Part shown: positions 1-14,900 of the stretch, one piece after another
Layout of the letters: the number at the start of each line of letters is the position of its first letter
Numbering within the stretch: position 1 is the first letter of the stretch
Origin: Hemicentrotus pulcherrimus
Lineage: Eukaryota; Echinodermata; Echinoidea; Camarodonta; Strongylocentrotidae
Direction of reading: 5' to 3'
Length of the DNA stretch: 64,000 bases
Assembly (NCBI GenBank): GCA_003118195.1
Contig: BEXV01000084.1
Span: 73,697 to 137,696, forward strand
The notes under the pieces: model-generated
Databases searched by the model: none
What the model was told of the DNA's origin: nothing
What the model saw: only the letters and a program-made list of their open reading frames with translations
Translations under genes and position numbers: made by a program

Positions 1-150
1 TTTGTCTATATTCTCTACAATTCCATAAGACAAGAGCAACTCTGAAATATATGTTTTTGTCTTTATTCTCTACAATTCCATAAGACAAGAGCAACTCTGA
101 AATATATGTTTTGTCTATATTCTCTTCAATTCCATAGGACAAGAGAGGAA
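1..150. repeat. Tandem repeat, about 55-bp unit, 2.7 copies
   Basis: Units start at 1, 56 and 110. Each carries attccataagacaagagc. Copies 1 and 2 are almost identical; copy 3 is more diverged and cut short. The array may extend left of the window. Confidence 0.9.
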
Positions 151-1881
151 AGAGTCAATTTTTCTATGAAATACCATAAAAATAAAGAGAAAATAACAAA
201 ATATATTTTTGCATCTGAAAAATGACCATGGTATGGCTGGCATTGTCAGAACTTCAGAAGTATAATGAGGCTGAATATTTCTCCAGGAAGATTTGATGAA
301 GCAGCAGCATGAACTTTGAAATCACTACCGGTAAATACTGCTTTAGATTTAATAAGATCAGCAGGTTATCGACACTCATATCCAGTATTTATCCCATGGT
401 CACTGCAGACATATGTCTAGCTAGCAAAGTCAAGACAGAAATCCTCAAACCTAATCCAAAATCAGCAATAAAAAATGGTCAAAGTCGCCTGTAATCCGGG
501 TGTGTCATACACTGTCTGGGTGGATAGCAGATTGAAGATAGAGGCCCAAAGTATGAAAAAGGGCTCAACTTACTTCTGCTAGATGTTAGTACACACACAC
601 ACTACAAGTTACCCTGAGGCAGCTCGCATACAAATATGAAGCTGTGACTAAAACCAGTAGTTGTAAGGTGCTGATCGATGTCCATTGAAGGGGGTGACCT
701 ACTTGTCTTGGTGCAGTCTCATGACCTTCAGTAAACAATGCTCATTAGACTTGAATGTACAGAATGTATTGCTGGCACACTTTGCATTGATTTCCTAACA
801 TTTTAATGTGAACAAATCAATAGGTATCTCATTCTTTCCCCCCTTTTTAAGCTTCATAAGTATATTTTACAAACATCTTGTTTCACATACATTCAGTTTT
901 AACATAATTCTATATCCTCAAATTTACTTTAGATAATCCCAAGAAATTTCTGCAGGCATTAATTTAGTAACATAAATAAGTTGGTTAATATATATTATAA
1001 ACATCTAGAGGAAAACAATGTTAGTCAGCATACTGCATCTCATGACTCCAGACATTTTATTGAAGTTATATCGAGATCCAAAATCTACCTTAAGTTAAAT
1101 GTGTATTTTCTTATTAAAAGGGACAGACACCCAATTATATTCAACTTTGTTTATTTGGTTATCATTTAATGAGCTAGTCCTTTAAAAAAGAAAGAAAATC
1201 TGTGATTACAATCATCATCAATACAATTTTTTTTTTTAATCAAAAAAATCAACTACAAAATATATTTTTGAAAAATAATACCAAAAAAAAAAAAAATCGA
1301 CTTTTAATAATTAAAAATTTTATAACGAATTAATACCCTGTCCCTTAGTCTACCAATGAATAAGAGGAATTGTACATCAATCCAGCTCTCATCAGACAAT
1401 GTTCCCAAGAAGAACATATTCATTATAAAAAAATGATAGCAATAATGTGTTTTAAAAGTACCGGTATCCATATAACACACTATGTATGTGCCCCATTCAA
1501 ACGGTGACCAGCATATAATTGGCTAAATATGCACCATATAATTGATTTCTCTACTGGATGTTTTCTAGCTATGTTCTCTGCATACCATACATGCCATGGG
1601 GGGGGGGGGTATATTACCAGCAGGTTGATAGAGACATCAACCTTAGTTAGGCTTAGGTCTAAGTAGTTTGCTCCATGAGCTTGACCATACAACTTGAACT
1701 TGTCTTTTGACATTTCAGAGATGCCAAATACACTGAAGGAATGGGATCATATTGAACCTGGAACATAACGTGTCTGCTCAGCTTTACAAAAATTGCACCT
1801 GCCATTCTTGCTAAGAGGTATCATGTTCATTAAATGTAAATAGTCAAATGGATACCATTTTCACAGTGCCTCATACATTGG
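151..1881. other. 3' intron sequence of SYNE1, no gene seen
   Basis: AT-rich sequence with short homopolymer runs, a CA tract near 592 and a G run near 1598-1608. I see no exon with spectrin-like coding and paired splice sites on the minus strand, and no recognisable element. Confidence 0.6.
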
Positions 1882-2130
1882 GCCAGAGCTGCCTACCTCC
1901 AGAACAGAAAATCAGTAATCACAAGGCTCAAAATCAGTAATTTCCTATGAATCTAAAAAAAAATGGAAGGCTAACACTGCATGGAGGCATGCGGGCATGA
2001 TTAACTGAAATTTTGGGTGATTTTACTCACACAAAGTTGCTAAATATTTATTTTCATGTTATCACAACACATCAGTTTTCCATGTAAAATTTAGCTTCTA
2101 TATATGTCTTTCTCAGCAAGTGTTGGATGG
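1882..2130. repeat. Dispersed repeat, copy 1
   Basis: The sequence from agctgcctacctccagaaca to about 2130 recurs in the same order and strand at 40602-40635 plus 44831-45085, where it is interrupted by the DIRS-like element. Shared blocks include ttactcacacaaagttgct. No coding content; family unknown. Confidence 0.8.
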
Positions 2131-2786
2131 CCTCCATACTGCACAGCTCGCTACTATAAATCATATTTATTTTTTTTTTAAATTGTAATCCGTAATTGTA
2201 GACAACATTTCACATTGTCGTGTGATCGTTGAATTCTGTAACGATTATGGGAAATCTGTACCAGTTGGCAGCTTTGTTGAGCATACAAAAACACAAATGC
2301 CACACTCATTAGTTTTTACCTCATTGATATGATATAAACTAGAAGGTGCATTTTGTTTCACTCAAGCTCATTTCTTAACCTGACTGTTCCTTTAAGTTCT
2401 TAATTTACTTCCCTTGCATCTACAAAATATATATGTCTTATCAATGTTTTACCAACACTCATAATGCATTTACAAGATCATTCAGTCGCATCAAATTTTT
2501 ACTCAAATGCACATTGCATCTATAGCTAGAAGCTGTAAGATTGGGCAATCATTAATGCAAACTTATCTTGCATAAATAAATTCTTTTAAGTCTCATCAAA
2601 CTCACAGAAGCTGGGTCTTTGATGTTTCTCTCAAACTCATATTCACTCTACACCTCTTTGAAGCTTATATATCTTTCAATCAAACAAAAAGTCTTCCAAT
2701 TCTATGTAAGTCTCATAAATATTCACTCAAGCTTCAATCATATTTGGAAGCTCAATAACAATCATTAATGTTGAACTCCACCTCAC

Positions 2787-2953
2787 CTTGCCTCTACCAG
2801 CTCCATGAGTCTCATCCACCGGTCATTCAGTTTGGCTAACTTGTATTCAATATCACTGGCGCGAGCCTCATTGCTAGCTGGGATTAGTTGGGCTCCTACT
2901 TTTTCTAGATGCTTCTTGTTTGGGTTAGCTTGTTGGATCTCATCCTGATATTC
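2787..2953 (-). CDS. SYNE1: SYNE1 exon 24 of window (3'-most), 167 nt
   Basis: 55 codons plus 2 nt, phase 0-2. Acceptor TTTTTCTAG|GAATAT, donor GGCAAG|GTGAGG. It encodes helix B (HLEKVGAQLIPASNE) and helix C (IEYKLAKLNDRWMRLMEL). The equivalent vertebrate sequence is followed by about 900-1,000 residues leading to the KASH domain, so the gene continues left of base 1. Confidence 0.96.
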
Positions 2954-5900
2954 CTAGAAAAATGAAAACAATTCAGTTGGTGATTTGCTTATGAAATGTT
3001 AGTGAAAAACGTTGAAAGCAAAATTAAGTTTTTGAATGTTGTCATTCCTGTTCTCACTGTTTATGTCCAAGAAATGAATACTGGTAACCTAAATTTTCAT
3101 TAAAATAAAAACTTTTGTGAATCAAGTGTTTCAGATTCATAAACATCATTCACAAATGAACTTATCACAACTGTCACAGCACTTAACTTTTGCAATTGTT
3201 TAAAAAAAATTGGCTGTCATTCTCAATTCAAGTAGATTTTACTACGAGTAGTTTGTTTTTACAGTATCTGAGCTAGGCATATGTTGGAGCCCAAACAATG
3301 TAGTTACTGTTTACAAATTTTGATTTCTAATATGGTACTCCTGATTAATCCAACTCATTTTTGTACAAAGTCAAAGTAATAAACCAAACAAGCAAGATAT
3401 CCTGGATCATGATCAAGTTCTTCTAAATACTCTAATATATTTGTTATGTCAGCAGGAAACTCATCCAGTTTAAAAAAAAGCAGCTCCATTTTGACACTCT
3501 GATCTTACAGCGAAAATACACCAAAAAATTACATTTGAAAGGAGTACTCGTTGATTGCAATTGGTCAATTATATTGTTTTCAGTGGGTTAACTGTATTAT
3601 TGACTACTTCCTTGAGTCATTGCTTCATAGATAACTGAGGAAATTATCCCTATCACTCTCTCTGGATCCTGGATCAACACTTCCGCTCAAAACACAAAAT
3701 CCAAGAATGCTTCTTTCCAGGTTAGTTTACACATAAATGGTTAAAGTGATGCAGATTCTTTTTGCTATGCAAGAGCAGTGATATATCCTATAATTCCATT
3801 GTAATGTTCTTGATAGAGCCATGGTAGAATGAGCTCAGTCACTGTGATAATTACTGATTCTCTTCAGGTGAATCTAAGGTACTTATTCCTTCAATAGCCT
3901 CTTGACTGGGCTCAACCAGGCAATCTTTCCTGGTGACTCGTGTGATTCTGAAGTAGATAAACGCAGATAAAATTGCAGACCTTCATTACAATAGTGTCTT
4001 GATAGGCAACAGAATATGATAAGAGGTCTAACAGGAAAGCAATATTATTTCTACTACAGGGTGAACTCATTCTTAAAATCCAAAAACGTATATGCTGCGA
4101 AAAAAGACTAGTGAGACATAGACCTCAGTAAAGGGAAGGGGGAAATTAGATATCCTTTTGCAAGCTCAAGAGGCATTCTGTGTCACTGTTACTGACAGCT
4201 AATGGTTGCTACCTACCTGCATGCCACAGGCCTGCAGGCTGCCATCTCAAATATGCTTGGTGACATGGTTGGTGCGTTCACTCTCATAATTAATTCTTAC
4301 AACTAGATATGAATATATAGGCTTCAAAATTCAAAATTGTTAATCATGGTTGATTGTAAACCATTATTTCTGATGAATGATAACTTTCTGAATGGGATGT
4401 TAAAGATTTAATTGGTTTTAAAATTCATGCCAAATTTAACTCAAGGGATGGGCCTTTATTTTCCTGATTATTTCAAGCTTGATGAAACAGAAAATCATGA
4501 GAACCCATTTTTCCCGTAACACGAGAGTAGTTTGAATCATTTCATTCCTATAATCAAATGTAATGTTAATTGTTATTGTATAATTTTGTTAAATGGGGGC
4601 ACGCTACAAGACTCCTATCTCGCACCCCAGGGCAACATGTCTGACACAGCCAGTTGTAGCAACTACTCCGAAGATCAAGATACCGGTACATTAATCTTGA
4701 TCTAAGGAGACACGAACTAACGAGCCATATTTAGTCTTACAAATAGTATGCAATTCAGTAAGAAAATGCTGAGGAGACTTCCTGACTCTTTCAATAAGGA
4801 CTATTCTTAGCACACAATTCTATCTAATTTTCTGCAAGTGTCATGAATCAATGAAGTACATTACTTTCCTGTTCCTTGATTAATGACTGGGCAATGTTAA
4901 ATCTTTCCATTTTATAAACATCTTGTCACATAACATTTTTAGTTATTTCCAGATGAACTCAACTGCACAAATACACACCTTCTCAATCCTCACCATATCT
5001 TCATGAAAGCCCATTTTAAATGCTACATGTGAACACATTTAATGCTTTGTGTGAACAAAGTTATCCTCCTGTGAGTGATTAGTAATCCTAGAGGACTAGA
5101 GGTTCATTCTATTTCGCTGGAGTCCATTCTATTGAATCAGCCTCAATGGCCAGCCCACAGGCTTATATTGCCTCTAATGACAAATTATTATGTTTCATGG
5201 GTTTGATAGCTAGCTTGCACTACAGAACTTGCTCAAAATCAATGTTTGTTTCAATAAAAACAAGAACTTAAAGAGGCAATGCAGTGTTGGTCAGATGTAA
5301 TAGGGACCAAAGTACTTTGCTACATTCTACTCTATTTTTAAACACATACATGTCGATGACAATACAATATAACCTTATAAAAAGATGATTGATACCTGTA
5401 ACATGGAAATTACGACATGAACCCACACCCCATCCTGATTCCTATGAACACACCACTGAGGCTACTGGGGAAAGATACAATGCTACAATAAAAAATGCAA
5501 TTCCTGTTCACTCATGCATAAAGGTTTGGTTTAATTAAACATGAAATTCACTCAGTAATTCATGAATGTATCATAATCACCCTCAATTTTTTGTAAGCTC
5601 CAAAGGATTTACCTCTCACAAATTGGAAGGCTAATTCCTGCCCAAACTAATTTTCATGCCCTTTACAAAAGTGAGCAGTGCTCACACAAGCATGAATTAT
5701 TTTCTGACTTTTTGGTGTCATATAAAAGTTGAGTTTATGAGCTTTCTACACATACAAAACTTTCCCCCCCAGAATCATATATTTTTTATTCGGCAGCCAT
5801 TTCAAAAGTGTATATATATATATTTTTTTTTTTTTTGGGGGGGGGACGCACTGTATAGTAAAGCAGTGCATAAATCAGATTTTTTTTTTTTAATGCCTGA

Positions 5901-8900
5901 GAAAACCAAACAAATACATGACTAAATAACAAAAGATTCTATAAATATAGTGTTATAAAGAGATTGCAAATCAATTTCCTCAACACCCTTATTTATTCTG
6001 CAAAAATGTAGATTCTAGATTAAATCTAGATTATGAGCTAGGTTTTAAACTGATTGACATATTCCAGGGCCCGTATTCAATAAACTTCTAAGACATTTTT
6101 CTTAAGTCTAAGAAAATGTCTAAGAATTTGTCTAGGTTAAGAAAGTTGCCTCAGCCGTATTCTAAACACATAAAGCAGTTTGTCTTAACTAAGACGAAAG
6201 ATAAGACAAAATCTTAGACCCGATGACGTCATGTTGGAAAGTTAATGTGGTCGACTCGAGCAACTCAATTTGCCTATGTAATTTGCGTGTTAAAATAAAA
6301 ATCGCACCGCACGAAAATCATACACTAACATGGGAGATAGAGCGTAAGGAAGGAACGATTCGGGATTGACCAACTGACACTAAAACAGTCTAGTCAAGAA
6401 CCCCCTGAGGCTAGACCTAACATCTCCTGAAGGTTTTTTAAAACTTTTCTGTCAAACATCTTCGAGGAGCCCAATAGGGCTTACTTATGTCGCAGCCGCA
6501 GGGTCTCTGAGTATGAAGGGAGCGTTGTCTCTAGCCGGCCGCCCAGCACTAGCATTGGATTTGGAGCTACCCTTTGTTTTACATCGTCTACTGTTATGCT
6601 AGCCTAAAATTAACCAAATGGCTAGATGTTACCTTTATCAGACTCATAATATAACAAATTGTGTCTCACCTAATATTATGCCGATTGCAAATTATTCCAC
6701 GGCCGTTTTCCATATTTTAGCGCCAAAGACTAATAAAGTAAGAGACGGGTTCTTTATCGACAACCATGTCATAATTGAGTGTTATGTAGATGCGCTTGCG
6801 CTTACTTTACTCGTTTAGCTTAGCTATACAAACAAACATAAACAAGTACAGTGCCTAATATGGCGCTCCTACGCGCTGCGCGCGCCGTCGACGCTATATA
6901 ATACACGCGAAGCATACGTTGATAATATATAGGTCAACTAATAACCTGCGCTCGCGCTGCATGCATTGATTTTATTCCATTTGATCGAAACCCGAAGCGG
7001 TTGCTTGCAGCAGCACTGAGCTGCCGGTGCCAAAGCCCCATTTAAGCATCCTCGTAGTATGCTTAAATATAGGGTAGATTTCTTACTTATCTTAGATATC
7101 TCTATTGTATTAGAATACAACATGCTATTTAAGCCCTTTTTCTTAGATAAAATCTAAGAATCCTTCTTAATCTTAAGGCAAATTTCTTAGTCCCCAATGC
7201 TATTATATAGAATACGATTTTCGGCTAAGATCTTTTCTTAGCCAAAATTTAAGAAAAAAGTACTTAGATTTCATGCTTAAGAAGTTTATTGAATACGGGC
7301 CCAGATATTTACTCAACTTTACACTCAATCCCAAGTTTTGTGTAATTTGAGCACCTGTCACGACTTATTCATGACTTGGCTCTTATTGATGTAGAGAGGC
7401 AGGTGTACATTATAGACAACACATATTCTTATTTTATGTTATATAACTGAAAACGTGATTTCTGAGAAAAAATAAAGTCAATAAACATACACATCGCTCA
7501 AAAAATGTATCCATTTTTTATCTCAAATTTAAATGACAGGAGTATCATTAAACTTACATCCTTCAAATTAACCCCAGACTATGATATAACAGTGCTAATT
7601 CCATCTAGATATAAGCTGAATATGCTTTCACAAAACATGATGAAATCTAGATATGCAGTGGTTATGAGACCTAATCCCACAGTTCAAACTATGAATGATA
7701 ATATACCTCATGCTTATAACACTATAGCAACATGAATAGTTATCATTATTAACCGTATGAGTCATCTGAGCAGGGCAATTTTTAAATGTTATTGCCCTCA
7801 AGGTTTGATGGATAAGCCAACAAAACTACAGGCGAAACAAATATTATTGCCCGATCTGAAAAGTCAATGGCAAAATGCGTGTTAAACTATGTGGGCAATA
7901 TTTATAAAGCCAGCTGTAATTTACATCGCGCATCAGCTACTGGTATTACGCGTATAAGAAAATGCGCATTTTGCGCGAACTCTATTGTGACGTAGCAATC
8001 ACACCCTAGGCACACTGTTGGCAGTGTATCGTAAAATTATCAAACACTGGATGCAAGAGTTTCTTGTTTGCTCTAGATGTCTGATGTGGTTACTAATAGT
8101 AATATTGACTGCCTAATTCAGGGCAGTACGACTTGTCATATATCAACCTCACCTTCGGTTCTGGCGATATATGTCGTATTGCCCAGAAGGCAGTCAATAT
8201 TACTTAATTATCATGATTACATAACTAAGTTCTATTTCTCTCTCTCTCTCTTTATTTTCATTTTTTTTTTCCTTTTTTTTTTGCAGACGTTGTAGGAAGC
8301 ACCCCAGGTACGTCTTCGAAAACTCACACGATTTTACTGCCAGTTGCAGTTGAAAGCGCCAATTTGTGCATGTGAACTTGTTACAAATAATAGTAACAAT
8401 GTTGTTTTTAAAACTAAAGATAACAGAAAAATTTTCCTCCGAGTCCAAACAGAAATCTGGTCTTTGGCAGCTAGTTCGATCCTAGTTTTTGAGTGGTGAG
8501 TTGACAGTGACACCCCATGCCTGATTGAGCTATGAAACATTTTATTCACGGTACCGTGCCGGTGCTCTTCCGGGCATGGGAGAGCGTCAGCTGTCGGAGG
8601 GGCATAAATCAGCACTCAAAAAAAAAAATGGCGGCCGTGTATAGTAAAGCTGTCAACAGTGTGAGTACTCGAGTATCCAAGTACTCGTTGCAGCCTTAAA
8701 CCAAGTGCTTAAAATGAGAGAGAACAGAACTCACCCCTTGAAGTCTCTGCAGCAAATCTTCAATGCTGTTCTCTCCATTCTGAGATACCTTAATTTCCAT
8801 CTCAGTCAGCCAATCAGAGAACTCCTTATATCTGTCAGTGAAAGCTATCCATTCATTAAGCTTGTCTGTGATTCGTTGCTTACGCTGACAGACCTGATGG

Positions 8901-11900
8901 TGAACCTCATCGAGTTGTTTGGTGAGAAGTATGATGCGTTCATGGAGGACAGACATATCATCTGGACTCACTGATGGGCACAGCTGACCCTCTCTCTGGT
9001 ACAGAATCTCCAATTTACCTTTAGTGTTGCCAAAACCATTCTCAGTCTCCTGTACAGTAAAGGAGTAGAAGTAAAGAAATGCAAATTAAAGAGAAGTTTG
9101 AGTTCTGGGAAGAGGTGAAAAATAATTTGTGAGCGTTCTCATTCTTATTATGCAAGTGTGGAAGAACATCAGATAAGACATGTTCCCTGAAAAGCATGGG
9201 TCTTCATATCATATTCTAAATATGTCATTTAACATCGTAAAAATCCAGGATAGGATTTTTACGCCACGTGTTGGTGTAGTCCCATATACATCTTTCTTTG
9301 TACAGTGATTGTAACTTTACCAAGACTTGGCCAAATTTCTTATCATTTTGATGATTCCAGAACCTTGCAATACACACAAATTTTTATACGCTACATGATC
9401 AACCTTTTCTGGTCGATTCCACAATGTTTCTTTCACAATGCAATCGCATGTCCAGAACTCAACTTCATCTTTAGGTTTAATCAGAAATTTACAAAATAGC
9501 AATCTTGCTGTTAACGTGATGTACTCAATCTAACTGATGAGCACTTTCTTGATAAAACACTGTAGCTGCATTTATACTGCAGACATAACCATCAAAGGAG
9601 ATGCTCTGAGAGCATATAAACTATTCTTATTACCCTGGCTTTAGCCAAGCTGCCCAAAGGTGCTAACATGTTCAAGGAATTTAGACATTCTAGGTACCCA
9701 TTAACTAAACCTGGGTTGAGAGTGAAAAATGTAGATTAATGTCAAGCCAAAGGTCATTGTTGTCGTGGTCGGGACTTGATCTACTAGCTCTTTTATCCAC
9801 AATCTATGTATTCAGTTGACCAAGACACCTCCTTTATAAACAAAATGGTATTCCAATTGTTCACATCTGATCTTCTAGATATGAATATTGAATGATCGAC
9901 TCACCTTGCATCTCTGGAGTTCCCTCTGTAGTTCTTCATACTGCGTTGGTAGCGGTTTATCCAACATGCTATGTGCATCTCTAAGCCAAGCCTGAAGATC
10001 AATGATAATACTTTCTCCCTCCTCCCATCTACCTAGGATCTCTGTTAGCTTGTTGTCCTGTTTCCTGAGTCGACTGGTCAACCAGTGCCATCGGTTCTGA
10101 ATCTCCATTAGCTGGTTGCGGAGATCATCACCAGCCATCCGGTCAGAGTTTCGTAGAAGGGATTTACCGGCTTCATTGAGAGAGAGATAGCTACCTTCTT
10201 GGACACTCACTAGCTTCTGAGTCATCTAAGAAAGAAAAGAGGTGAGAGAGAGAGAGAGACATAAAAATTGAATTGAATTGAATTCGCATTTATTTCATTC
10301 TCGATTAAAAAATACATTGATACAAAAGATACAAAATTATTCATGAACAAATTTAGAAATGAAATGGGGAACTACATAAATAAAGCCCTTAGGCCTTGAA
10401 CAAGCAGAGTTCCCACAGCATTCATAGCATAATGTAAAGCAAAGAATAAAATAAATATTTAAAAAAACATAAAAAAGAACATTAAATAAAAAAGAAACAA
10501 AAAACAAAAAACATATTGAGATAAAGAAACTGCTTCAACTTTCCAAAGAGTTCCAAATCACAGGGAAATTATGACGTACTGATTTCATTACCTTATTTGT
10601 TTTTACTGGCCATAAGTGAAAAGAATCCTTAAAGTTGATATTCATTGCTTATCAATGTGGTTAAATCTCATATCGATGCAAAGGTTATATGTCTAGATCA
10701 ATATTGGACTAATTCCCGCGTCCAAGAGGCAAACAGAACGCAGAAATCGCAAATCCCATGTTGATAAACATCTACCCCGGTAAACGCCCCTGATTGGGGT
10801 CCCAGAGTCAAGTTATCGAGTGACATCACTATATGGACCACTATGTAGTACGAGCGCAAAAGACTATTGATCCCTTGCGTGCAAAACACATCGCTGTGCT
10901 TCTTCAATTCACTTGGCTGTCTCGAAGAATGTACTCTCAATATTACGATTATGGGCGATCTTGACTAAAAATTCAACTTTTAGGTCGACAGTGTTCAGGA
11001 GGAGGATGATGAGGACAGTATGAGCTCATGTAGTTTTATGAGTAATGACGATGACCAGAGCAAAATTGGTGAAATAGATGACGATTTAAACGAGGCTGCT
11101 CATCAAGCTGCAGGTGCAGATGCTACTGCTGGTGATGCCGCCGCCGCCGTGCTAGAGCCGGAGCTCAAGCATACCTACACGTCACAGACACAGTCACAAA
11201 TAGCACTCTCACAATGAAAAAAGAATGACCAATAACTAGATGGAATTTTGACTGCGCGCAGTCCAAAATGATGCCTCCGCCATAGAGCAATTTTTAAAAT
11301 TCAAGTTGATTGTAATCCATCTGTCGGTTTTTTAACGATAATGCACTCACAAGCTATTTATAGGCATACATAATGAGCCCCATGAACTTTGACCTGATGA
11401 CCCTAAAATCTAATCAGTTCATTGGCTCTGCAAGATACATATACATGTCATGAGTTTGATGGTAATCTGTATATTGGTTCTCATGATAATGCGATCACAA
11501 GCTATTTGTGCATACATAATGAGCCCTGTGACCTTTGACCTAGTGACCCCAAAATCTAATCAGTTCATTGGCTTTGCAAGATACATACATGACCCAAGTT
11601 TGGCCGGAATCCATCGATCGGTTCTTGAGATTTTGAAAACATAATGAGCCCTGTGACATTTGACCTACATGCTCCAAAATCTAATCAGATTGTGTTCCTA
11701 TGGTGATACACACTATCATTTAGTTTGAAGTTTAAATCTCCAGTGGTTCTTGAGATATTATGATAACAATCTCAATGTATGGAATTTCATAAGTTGACCT
11801 CTGTGACCCTTGACCTTTGACCTACGTGCTCCAAAATGTAATCAGATTGTTTTCCTATAGTGATTCACACTATCACTAAGTTTAAAGTTTAAATCTCCAG

Positions 11901-14900
11901 TGGTTCTTGAGATATCATGATAACAATCTCAATGTATGGAATTTCATAAGTTGACCTCTGTGACCCTTGACCTTTGACATACGTGCTCCAAAATCTAATC
12001 AGATCGTCTTCCTATGGTGATACATACTATCCTTAAGTTTGAAGTTTTTACATCTCCAGTGGTTCTTGAGATATCATGATAACAATCTCAATGTATGGAA
12101 TTTCATAAGTTGACCTCTATGACCCTTGACCTTTGACCTACGTGCTCCAAAATGTAATCAGATTGTTTTCCTATAGTGATTCACACTATCACTAAGTTTA
12201 AAGTTTAAATCTCCAGTGGTTCTTGAGATATCATGATAACAATCTCAATGTATGGAATTTCATAAGTTGACCTCTGTGACCCTTGACCTTTGACCTACGT
12301 GCTCCAAAATCTAATCAGATCGTCTTCCTATGGTGAAAAATACTATTCCCGAGTCTTAAGTTTAAATCTTAATTGGTTCTTGAGATATTGCGATAACGGT
12401 CAAACGGGACGGACGTACGGACGTACGGACGGACAACCTGAAAACATGATGCCTCCGGCACCACCTTCGGTGGCGGAGGCATAATAAAATATCGGTAGGC
12501 CTATATAACTAATTGCCTGATTGTTGCAAGAGCATACCAGAGCATACCACTGTCAGCCAGCTCAGCCTCACATACTGCTCAGCTGCGCTGGTGCGTGTTA
12601 TTCACTTGACGATTTAGCTTGGCTTTATAACAAGGCCGGCCGGCTAGGCCTAGTAGCTGACGCTATACGAGACCGGGCAGCAAAGGGGCACCGCAAGGCT
12701 ATCTGCCGCTGCGAAGATCAGTGCAGTGCAGTCTTCAGTTCAGTTTTTATTCTAGTACTTTAATTTATTTCTTATTCATATTTCTTATGAATTAATTGTA
12801 TCCTTCATTTAAACGTCATGTAAGATAGTTCTTTCAACATATCTGTATTGGAAATCACAGTAAATCACTGGCACTGCGTTAAAAAAAAGACTTTGGTGTG
12901 GAGGTCTATACTCATATACTCATAGCTTCAATGCATGAAATCTAATTCTGCTGATCTGTAAACAAACCGGTCACTTCTTTATACTATGGGACTTAAGGGC
13001 TCGAGATTTTGCTGGAAAATGCCATTTCATGTATGTATAAATAGATTCAAGTTAGGTTTTTTTTTATGGTACTCATTCAGCTTGTAACTTCAACTTGTTC
13101 GTTTTAATTTACAAATTTGAGCTTATGTATATGCACCATCGACCAGGTCCGCCTGCTGAGATCAACAACTTTGTCGAAGCTATGGTCTAATTTAACAGGT
13201 TTACAAAACCGATGAGAAATGTTGTTTTTCGCGTTGTACATAGCTGTACTGTTTACGGCGCGCCAGCTTGGTCCATATAACTACGACACAAAAACAGCGT
13301 CTCACGCTTTAAGTCAACTTCCGTGTTCTAAGAATCTGAGAGGTGTTTCTAAATTGTGTTTTCGAGGGATTTCAATATATTGATATGATATCTAGTGAAT
13401 ATCATGGTAATCTAGATGCTTTTCGCTTTCCATTGATATATTATTTGCCATATTTGTGCTTTTTAATGAATATCAAATTTAACATGGGTATTGTGATTAT
13501 GTATCTGGTAATTCAGAGTGAACATCTGAAAAATATTAACAGGTAATTTATTTTGAAAGTAAAGAAACCAAGAAAAGCAACGGAGTAATAGTACAAACCA
13601 AAAATATTAAGAGATTTCAATTTTCTAAACAGTGGGGCAGAATGGGCACGATAATGACATCCAAGGCATATGTGTTTAAACAAAAGGAATATAATCGGTT
13701 ATAAATACATTTTTCTCACATCTTTGATATAGATGGCAGAATAGATATTGGCCTATAATTATCAAATTTATGAGGATCATCTTTTTTTAAATACGGGGGT
13801 TAATTTAGCTATTTTTAGTTTATCTGGGACTAAGCCTGTAGAAAGAGAGAGATTAAATATAAATACTACTGGCTGTACAATATAAAATGTAATTTTTTTC
13901 ATTAAAGGGATCCGGTAACTTTGTCTCAGATTCTGAAACAAAATTCTGGATTTAACTCATGATGCAATGATAATTATAAACCTTTTGGTCAGTCAGGAAC
14001 TCCATGACTTTTACAAGCCGATCTCCTGCCTAATTATCAAGATATTTATGATTGAAATTACAAATTTTGAAAACCGTTCGCCTGACGGTTTTCATAACAC
14101 TACAGTCTATTAGGGAAAACGAGTATAGTAAAAACCGGTCACTCAAAGATTTTTACTTTTTTGAGGCACTTCTTGATCATTTTAAAGCGCATTTTTTTAG
14201 GGCTTCAATATTACACCATATCACAGACACTGATAACACGTAGGGCCATGCATCTCAGATTTAGTATTGTTACACGATCCCTTTAAGTTAGTACTAAGAT
14301 TATCAAATCCAACTGAATTAATGTTGTGTAGTGAACTACTAATCTGTAGAACTTCATTTTCTGTTATAGGATTTTAAAAAATAGAATTGTTGATAGAACC
14401 AGTCAGATGATCCTTAAAAGAAGTATTGTTAGAAGAACTGACCATTGATGTGGTTATCCGTCTAAAAAAATTTCATAAAATGTTGATTAAATTCAGTTGC
14501 TATATGTTGTGGATCACAATCTTTCTCAGTTCCATTAAAAAAATATTCAGGTAAAGTTTTTTAGGCTTATTTAGTAATGAGTTTATTACTGACCAAGTCT
14601 GTTTAGTATTATTTTTATATAACTTTAAACTGTTAGAAAAGTATGATTTTTTTGCATGCACTAACAGATTATTTAATTTATATCTATATTTTTTGTATTT
14701 TCTTTCATTATCCAACGTATTGTTTTGAAGAAAGTGTTTATGATAACGATTTTTCTTCTTTATGCATCTTAATAAATACTTTGTAATCCAAGGTTTTATC
14801 ATTCGTCTTTTAGTTTGTTTAGTTTTGACAGAGGAAAATTCTTGTCAAACAATTGAGTAAAACGATTAATAAAAAAGGAATATGCATCATTAGCATATGT

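Noticed and set aside
7780..7800. Terminator-like hairpin agggcaat...attgccct
   Set aside because: Bacterial-style terminators are not expected in this eukaryotic intron; it is probably repeat-derived.
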